From Ophiosphaerella korrae (Eukaryota; Ascomycota; Dothideomycetes; Pleosporales; Phaeosphaeriaceae), in the NCBI GenBank assembly GCA_028456385.1, contig JALNQF010000191.1, forward strand, positions 18,540-82,539: a stretch of DNA of 64,000 nt, read 5' to 3'. Position 1 is the stretch's first letter. Every line of letters begins with the position of its first letter. Under the pieces are notes generated by a model. That model made no database searches. It saw only the letters and a program-made list of their open reading frames with translations, and had not been told where the DNA came from. The position numbers were made by a program, and so were the translations under genes. Positions 56,685-64,000 of this stretch are shown one piece after another.

Positions 56685-59600
56685 CCTTACTAATTTAGTT
56701 ATTACGAGAAGCAAAGCGTAAGTAGCGCGTAGTCTAGCTAATATAATAGTAGAAAGTTTAACTAAAATAAGTAAAGCCCCTAGGAGTAGTTATAAGTCTA
56801 ATAGTACTATATAAGAAACAATTAAAGACTAAATTAACAATCTAATTTTAGATAAAGAAGATATAAAAATAGTAATTAATACTCTAGAAACGTAGAATAA
56901 AGAACTATAAGATTACGTAAAATAGAATAAAGTATAGATTAAAGCTATTATTAAAAGTTAAAACTAAATAGAATTAATTATATAACGCTTAGTAATAAGT
57001 GCTATAAAGAAACTACCTAAGATACTTGTCTTTAAGAAGTTTAATAGAATAAGAGAGAAGTTAAGACCTTTTATTATATTAGTATAACTCTAGATAGATA
57101 TATAAGCACTATACTTCGATATAGAAGAAAAGAAAGTAATATACATTGGATTATACTTTAAGGAAGACGTAATAAGATAGTATAAGCCTTACTAGATAGA
57201 CTATATAATATATTTGCTAATAACCTAGAAAGATAAAATAAGAGCTATTTTTAGAAGTTATAAATACTTTACTAAACAAATAAGAGTAGTATTTAGAGAT
57301 ATAGATATTACCTAATAAGCTAAAAAGTAGCTAGAAAAGCTTATACAAAACTAGAGTATTCCTAAGTATATATTATAATTTAAGTAACTATCTTAAAATA
57401 TAGAATAAAACGAGTTAGCTTTAATATTACAATTTAAACAAAGACTAAACTTAAAAATACAATATAAAATAATCTATATAGAAAAACTATAGACACTAAA
57501 AGCTCTAAAATAGTAGGTAATATAAATTAATAATAATCTTCGAGAATAGAAGAAAAATAAATATAGGAATTACGTCTAGAACTAAGACAAAGGAGATCTT
57601 ATAATCCTTAACGCTAATAAGGATAAAAAGAAGAAGAAGAATAAAGACTTTATATACTTTAACTATAGTAAGAAAGGCTACTACGCGAAAGACTACTAAT
57701 TACAAAAGAAGAAGGATATAGTATACTATAAATATAGGAAACTAGGATACTTTATAAAAGATTATAAAAGTAAAGACTTAAAGAAAGAAACTTAGTTAAA
57801 AATAACTAAGAAGAAGAAGGAAGTACTATAAGTATAGGCTAAACTTTAAGAAAAAGTAGCTAAGAGTAAAGAAATATAATATATAATACTCTATTAGACT
57901 TTTTATTATAAAGATAACTACTATATATATCTTTCTAGTAAATAAAGAGTAAGATACTTCCTATAATAGAGAAATAGAGTAGTAGTAATAAAGGAAAGAA
58001 TAAAAGCGTAGCTAGAAGAGATAGTATACGTAATAGACTTACTAATAGAAGACTTAGAAAGGGAAGAGCTTTTAGTACTATTAATTTAGGCTAAAGGACT
58101 AGTACTAGATAAAGAGACTACTACAGCTTCCTCTAAAGAACTATAAGAAAGTAAAAGATAAGTTAGTATAAGAAGAATAAAGTATACCTAGCTAATAATA
58201 TATAGCTATAATAGCTATATAATAATAGATATAGAGGAACGTAATAAAAAATAGAAGTTTATTTAGAAATACTTACTAGTTATAAGTATAGAGGAAGCGT
58301 ATAAAGACTAGAAAGAACGTAATCTTAAAGAAATAAAGTTTATACTATTTTAAGAATAGATAAAGTAATATATAGTTATAGTAAGAAGAATACCTATATA
58401 AAGAGAGTAGTAATACTTTATAAAAAAGACGTAATAGATTAATAAAGCCTATATACTAAGAGTACTAGTAGTATACTATATCTTAATAATAGATACACCT
58501 AGAAAAGATAAGTACTAGGAAGGGGATAACAAAATAATAGATCTAAGATATCTAGTACACTTTAAAGTATTATAGTTAGTATACTTAGATAAGAATTATA
58601 TTATATATAGGAATCCTAAAGTAAATAATAGTATATAGCTTATAAGAAGAAAAGGCTATAACTATATAAGAGTAATTCTAGTAGAAGAAATCTAAGAATA
58701 AGAGATAACCCTAGAAGATAGATACGTAGTAGTAAGACCTAGCCTAAAACTACCTAAGAAATACGTCTAAGGAGGACTATAGTATAAATATATATACGAT
58801 AAATATCTAAGATATAAAAAATATAAGCTTAAGGTAGGGCTATAGCTCTAAAAGAATAGATAGTTTATAAGAGAGCCTAAATAAAAATAGTTAGAAGGTA
58901 TAAGTAGCCTATATATTATAAAAACAAGTATATACTAAGGAAAGAAAGTATAATTAATAATTAATAGTAGAGCTACAAAGAACTTTATATTAAAAAAGTT
59001 TGTAGAAACCTAAGGAATAAAGTATATAACAAAGAAATACTCTTAATAACTAAGTATAATTAAAGGAAAACTATTCTAAGAACCTATTAGGTTTAAAACA
59101 GTTCTCTCTACGCTTAAGTTAGAAGAGATAACAATTAAAAATATAGTTATAGATATAACAATAATTAATAACAAATAAGATATAATATTAGGAATACTAT
59201 AGTTATAGATAACTAACCTATATATTAATTAGAGAATAGGACAAATTAAATACTATAAAACAAATATATTAAAAGCTAATATAAATACTTATAAAAGAGA
59301 ATTCCTAAAAGAATATAAGAAATAGGAAGAATAGCTTATAGAGCTAGAAGACTACTTTCTAGAATATTAACTATAGGACTTAGCGATAGAACTAGAAGAA
59401 GGAAGAAACTTAGGATAGAGCCTAGTCTACTAAAAAACAGAAGAAGAATCTAAGATTAAATAAGCGTTTATTTAGACTATAATAAAAAAAGGATAGATAA
59501 GAGAATCTAAATCCTTAGTAGTATATAGACTTATATTTATAGACAAGAAAGGAATAAGTAATAAAAGGCTCTACGTAGATTTTAGAAAAACTAACGTAAT

Positions 59601-62600
59601 TATAAACAAGAACTAATATCTACTACTATAAATAGATAAAATATAGGATAGACTACAAAAAGTAAAGATCTTTACAAAACTAGATATCTAAAACGCCTAC
59701 TACTAAATTAGAATTAAAGAAAGTAATAAGTAGAAAACAGCGTTTAGAATATAGTATAGACTATACAAATACTTAGTTATACTATTTAGCTTAATAAATG
59801 TACTAGTAGTATTCTAAGAAAGGATTAATATAGTACTAAGAGAGTACTTAGATATATTTATATTTGTATACTTAGACAACATCCTTATATTCTTAGAAAT
59901 AGAAGAAGAATATATATAACACGTGTATAAAATATTAAAGAAACTAGTAGAAAATAAACTATTTCTAAAAATAAGAAAGTGCGAATTCTATATAAAGGAA
60001 ATAGATTTCCTAGGATTTATTATTAAACTAGGAAAAATTAAGATCGACCTAGAGAAGATTAGATTAATTAACGAATAGCTAATACTAAAAAACCTAAAAG
60101 AAGTATAATAATTTTATAGACTAGCTAACTTTTATAGGAAGTTAATAGTAAGATAGTCTAAAGATATAGAACTAATAACAAGACTTATAAAAAAAGATAC
60201 GCTATTTAAATAGATAAAGGAATGTAATAAAGTATTTAATAAGATTAAAAAGAAGTTTATAGAAAACCTAGTTATTAGAATATATAACCTAGACCTACTA
60301 GTAATAGTAAAAATAGACGCATCTAATTTAGTCTATAGAATAGTACTAATACAAGAAGACCTAGAGACTAAAAAAGAATACTTAGTTAAATACTTCTCTA
60401 AGAAAATAAAGATAGTAGAACTTAACTACCTAATCTATAATAAGGAGATACTAGTAATCTATAAAGTATTTAAATAATAGAGAGTATACTTATAAGGAGT
60501 AAAATACTAAATAAAGGTCTATATAGACTATAAGAATCTTATAAGATTTATAATAAATAAAGAACTATTATAATAATATATAAGATAGTAGGAATTCCTA
60601 TTAATATTTAATATAGAAATTATATATATAAAAGGGAAAGATAATTAGTTTATAGACGCTCTTAGTAGAAGACTAGACTTATAAGAAGAAGTAAGCACTA
60701 CTAATATAGTCTTAGTTAAAAACAAAGAAGGATATTTAATCTTAAATATACCTAAAATAGCTATAATACTCGAAAGAAAAAGTAGTAAGCTAGACGAATA
60801 GATTTAGAAAATAACACAAGAAGTATCTAAAGAAATAGAGAAACTAGAAATTTACAAAAGACTAGTATAAGTATATAGAAGAATATATATTCTAAAGAAA
60901 ATCTAAAGAGAATTTATATAATAGTTTTACAAACTACTAGTATATAGATACTAAGAGATTAATAAGACTCTAGATAGGTTACTACAAGATTACTATATCT
61001 TAAAAGCAAGATAACTAGTAATAGAAGTACTATAAGACTATATAGAATACTAGAAAAATAAGTATAATAGATACGCACTATATAGAATATTATAACTAGT
61101 AGAAGTACTAGAATAACTATAAAGAGTTATTATAATAGACTTTATTATAAAGCTACTAAAATCTAAGAACCTAATATTAGGAGTTAAATATAATAGAATC
61201 CTAACAATAGTAGATAAACTTACAAAGTACTTATACTTTAGACTATATAAAGAAAAAAGTAGGATAGAAGTTACTATATACTAGGTTCTAGGAACTATAA
61301 TTAGTTAATATAGACTACTAGATAAAATTATTATAGATAGAGATATAAGATTTACATTAAAACTATAGAGAACAATAATAGCATAATTAGGAATTAAATA
61401 CGTAATATTAATAGTATATTATCTATAGATAGATAGATAATTAGAACGAATAAATTAGATAGTAGAATAGTACTTAAGATACTACTTTAACTACAACTAG
61501 AATAATTAGGTATAATTATTACCTATAGTATAGTTAGTATATAATAGCGCAAAGAATATAGTAATAAGAGTATTACTCTTCTTTATAAACTATAGATTTA
61601 AACCTAGCGTATATAGAATACTAAGAATAAAAGCATCTTAGTCTCTAAGAAGAGAAAACTTTACTAATAGACTAAAGGATATATATAACTAACTAAGATA
61701 AGACGTAGAATTTCTATACAATTATATAGTAAAACACTATAACAAGAAGTATAAATAGGGACCTTAATTTAGAAAGAGAGAAAAAGTATAGTTAGTTAGG
61801 AAGAATATTAAGAGCAAACAACTAAGTTTAAAATTAGATTACGTTAAGATAAGACTATATAAAATTAAGGAAAAAGTTATACTAGTTATATTTAAAGTAA
61901 AACTACTAAATAAGATAAGGATATACCTAACTTTCTACGTAGCGCTACTTAAGACAGCACTATAATACGTAGAACTACTAGTGTACAAAGTAGATACGTA
62001 TAGAGAATAAGAAGAATAAGAAGTTAAGAAAATCCTAGTATACTAGTTCTACAATAGTAAGAACTACTACTTAGTAAAATAGATAGGTATAGATAAGAAA
62101 AGATAACTATAGGAAGAAATATAGGAACTAGAAGATAACTTTAACTACTCTAAGAAACTAAAAGACTTCTAAAATTAAAACCCTCTAGAACGCCTTATAA
62201 CAAATTAAGAAAACTAACAATACTACTACTAGATAGAGAGGCGTTAGGAATATCTAATATAATAGGAGCTAGAGTAGCCTAAACTATATCTTTAAAGTCT
62301 ATTTTAGCCTCTAAGGCACAAGACTATTTAGACAATTTAGCGTTATTATAAGCCTTTATCTTATAAAGACGCTTAACATAAGAATAAAGATTTACTAGCT
62401 TATAAAGAGTTAGCTTATACTTAGCCTTAGCTACTATAAGCTATAATAATAGTATCTCTTAAGCCTAGTTAATAGCTCGCCCTATATAACTTAGTAAGAA
62501 GAGACTATATAGAAATTAAATACTTACACTCTATAAGAAAAACGCTAAATAGCGTGTACTTATATTAAATATTAGCTAGAATATACTTATTATAGTGTTT

Positions 62601-62810
62601 GCTATCTTTTAAGGATATAAGGTACGTAAGTTTTAGCTAAGTATAACAAGAGTAAAGAAATATTTTAACCCTATTACAAGTAATATAAGTAATAAGAAGA
62701 AGTTTATTGTAATTAGAATATAAAGATATAGAGAATAATAAAGAACTAGAGATAAATAAAGAAACTAGACTAATAACCTTAAGCCTAGGGTAAAGGAATA
62801 AGAACCTACC

Positions 62811-62825
62811 TAGAGAAGAGAATAG
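62811..62825 (+). other. Polypurine tract of element B
   Basis: AGAGAAGAGAATAG-type purine run ending directly at the first base of the 3' LTR (62826), where plus-strand priming is expected. The single T fits a RIP-altered or imperfect tract. Confidence 0.6.
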
Positions 62826-63267
62826 TATTATAGCTATAACAAAGGAAAGCTAATTTAAACTAATTAGCTCTACTATAGATAATAATAACACATATAACCT
62901 ATAAGGTAATAAACTTAACTAAGAAGCTAACTATAATAGGGACACGTAATAAATTCGCGATTTATAATCTTAGTAAATATAAAGTACAAATTTATATACG
63001 TAATAAATTTATAATTTGCAATCTTAGTAAACACGAAGTATAAAGCTAGCTAAGAAGTATAAGTATATAGTTAGTAGTAATACGTATTATTAGGATAGTA
63101 TTAGTAATTTAATCCTTTAACTATAAAACGCTAATACAAGATAGTTGTAAAATATCTTCTATTGTTTATAGTTATTATAGATTCTAACACGAACTTTTAC
63201 TATTACTTTATAATCTACTAACTCCTAATTAGGTATTAGGAAGTCGACCCTAGTAACACCTATTATA
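62826..63267 (+). repeat. 3' LTR of Gypsy element B
   Basis: 442 bp, aligned end to end with the 5' LTR (AAGTCGACCCTAGTAACACC near its end versus TAATACC in the 5' copy). Most differences between the two LTRs are C/T or G/A. Confidence 0.92.
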
Positions 63268-63640
63268 TCTAGGTTATTAGAGAATATATTGTATAGTCTA
63301 TTTAGTAAGGTTTATACTATTTTATTACGTCTTCTTTAAAGTATAATCTAATATATATTGCCTTCTTTTCTTTTATATTAAAGTATAGTACTTATACGTC
63401 TATTTAGAGTTATACTAAAGCTATAAAAGGTCTTAGTTTCTCTTTTATTTTATTAAATTTTTTAAAGATAGGTATTTTTAGTAGTTTCTTTATAGTACTT
63501 ATTACTAGGCGTTATATAATTAGTTCTATTTAGTTCTAACCTTTAATAATAGCCTTAATCTATACTTTTATAAGGTAGACTTTACGTAAGATAACTTAAT
63601 AAGGTAGTTTTAACAATTAACTAAAAAGAGTAAATAGTAG
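63268..63640 (-). mobile_element. Continuation of Gypsy element A (gag part)
   Basis: After the right TCTAG copy the reverse complement reads through ATAACCTAG into sequence matching B's gag region (about 57229 back to 56920). Similarity fades near 63600, so A is either more diverged or interrupted again. Its 5' LTR is not inside the window. Confidence 0.8.
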
Positions 63641-64000
63641 ATAAAGCTATCTAAGTAAGTACTAGGTATATATACCTAGTAGCTTACTAAGCGCTAACTA
63701 AAAGTAGAAAGATAGTTAAATATTAGTAAGTTGTAAACTTACTAATATATTAGTAAGTTCGTAATATTAGTAAGTTTGCGATGTTAGTAAGTTGTAAACT
63801 TACTAACATGTTAGTAAGTTTATAATGTTAGTAAGTTTGTAATATTAGTAAGTTGTAAACTTACTAATATTAGTGCGAAAATAAGAGATATAAGGGATAA
63901 CTCTCTTACACGTCTCCCTCCTTTTTTAAAGAGTAAATTCCTAGAGCTTAAAAAGGGCTCTAATTAACTAATAATACCTATTAGGTAGTAGTAGTAGTAG
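63641..64000. other. AT-rich RIP-type DNA, unidentified
   Basis: Still TpA-rich and stop-filled. It holds the palindromic array listed separately and a GTAGTAGTAG run at the very end. I cannot match it to A or B. Confidence 0.5.
63723..63874. repeat. Array of short palindromic TTAGTAAGTT repeats
   Basis: TTAGTAAGTT occurs seven times in 150 bp. Three of these run into their inverse (AACTTACTAA) through a TGTA centre, giving perfect hairpins. Spacing between repeats is about 20 bp. Confidence 0.8.

Larger units (their letters stand above)
56243..63267 (+). mobile_element. Complete, RIP-inactivated Gypsy/chromovirus LTR retrotransposon B
   Basis: 7025 bp with two 442-bp LTRs and a 5-bp target duplication, inserted in element A in opposite orientation. 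Between the LTRs the ghost of gag-pol can be followed through stops: two zinc knuckles (about 57658-57697 and 57721-57770) whose Cys codons have become Tyr codons, an aspartic-protease signature near 58957-58983 (DSGAT-like, now with N and R), the RT signature near 59863-59889 (VYLDNIL), an integrase core segment near 61180-61255 (ILTIVDKLTKY), and a chromodomain-like end near 62020-62170 (YLVK then a WxG position and ELEDNF). A purine-rich tract (AGAGAAGAGAATAG) precedes the 3' LTR. No functional protein can be made. Confidence 0.92.

Noticed and set aside
63723..63874. CRISPR-like array
   Set aside because: The window is eukaryotic, the repeats are only 10 bp and the intervening sequences are themselves repeat-like and AT-rich.

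Overview
The window looks like a chromosome segment of a filamentous ascomycete (Pezizomycotina). Short GT-AG introns (about 50-95 bp) with CTAAC/CTGAC-type branch sites split most genes. A HET protein, Zn2Cys6 factor, LysM effector and CBM1 protein are present. One block is extremely AT-rich, poor in CpA/TpG and full of stops, as expected of repeat-induced point mutation (RIP). Assignment to Dothideomycetes/Pleosporales is only an impression.

Layout. 0-6 kb: a broken protein-kinase relic at the left edge, a LysM effector (minus), a nucleoside-deoxyribosyltransferase-like gene and a HET-domain gene. 7-20.8 kb: a Pcl-type cyclin with a gene-free upstream stretch of about 3.4 kb, a SnoaL-like 'pathogen-related' protein, a short PIP-kinase-like protein, and an RS-rich glycine-zipper protein. 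22.8-34.1 kb: an F-box/2EXR-like protein, a RID-type cytosine methyltransferase homologue, the divergent pair MIC19 / NAA50-like acetyltransferase, a CBM1 secreted protein, an SHB17-type phosphatase and a zinc-finger/DEDD-exonuclease-like protein.

34.4-49.1 kb holds a proline-metabolism gene cluster resembling the prn clusters of aspergilli: pyrroline-5-carboxylate reductase, proline dehydrogenase, a membrane protein of unknown function, an FAD amino-acid/amine oxidase of the sarcosine/pipecolate/fructosyl-amine oxidase family, a Zn2Cys6 regulator, an amino-acid permease and P5C dehydrogenase. The permease carries two in-frame stop codons and P5C dehydrogenase one, although the rest of both genes is well preserved. 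The cluster therefore appears to be decaying from the side that faces the transposon block.

49.9-64 kb is a nest of mobile elements. The 5' end of a Tc1/mariner-like element (49951-50187) is cut by the 3' LTR of a Gypsy/chromovirus-type element A (minus strand). A is interrupted by a complete sister element B (plus strand, 56243-63267) with two 442-bp LTRs and a 5-bp target duplication. The bodies of A and B are heavily RIP-mutated, but the outer LTR of A is almost unmutated, so a sharp mutation boundary lies near 50.6 kb. A homologue of the methyltransferase that drives RIP in Neurospora sits 25 kb away and has an altered catalytic PCQ motif.

Exon coordinates were assembled by hand from splice sites and reading-frame continuity; no database search was possible.
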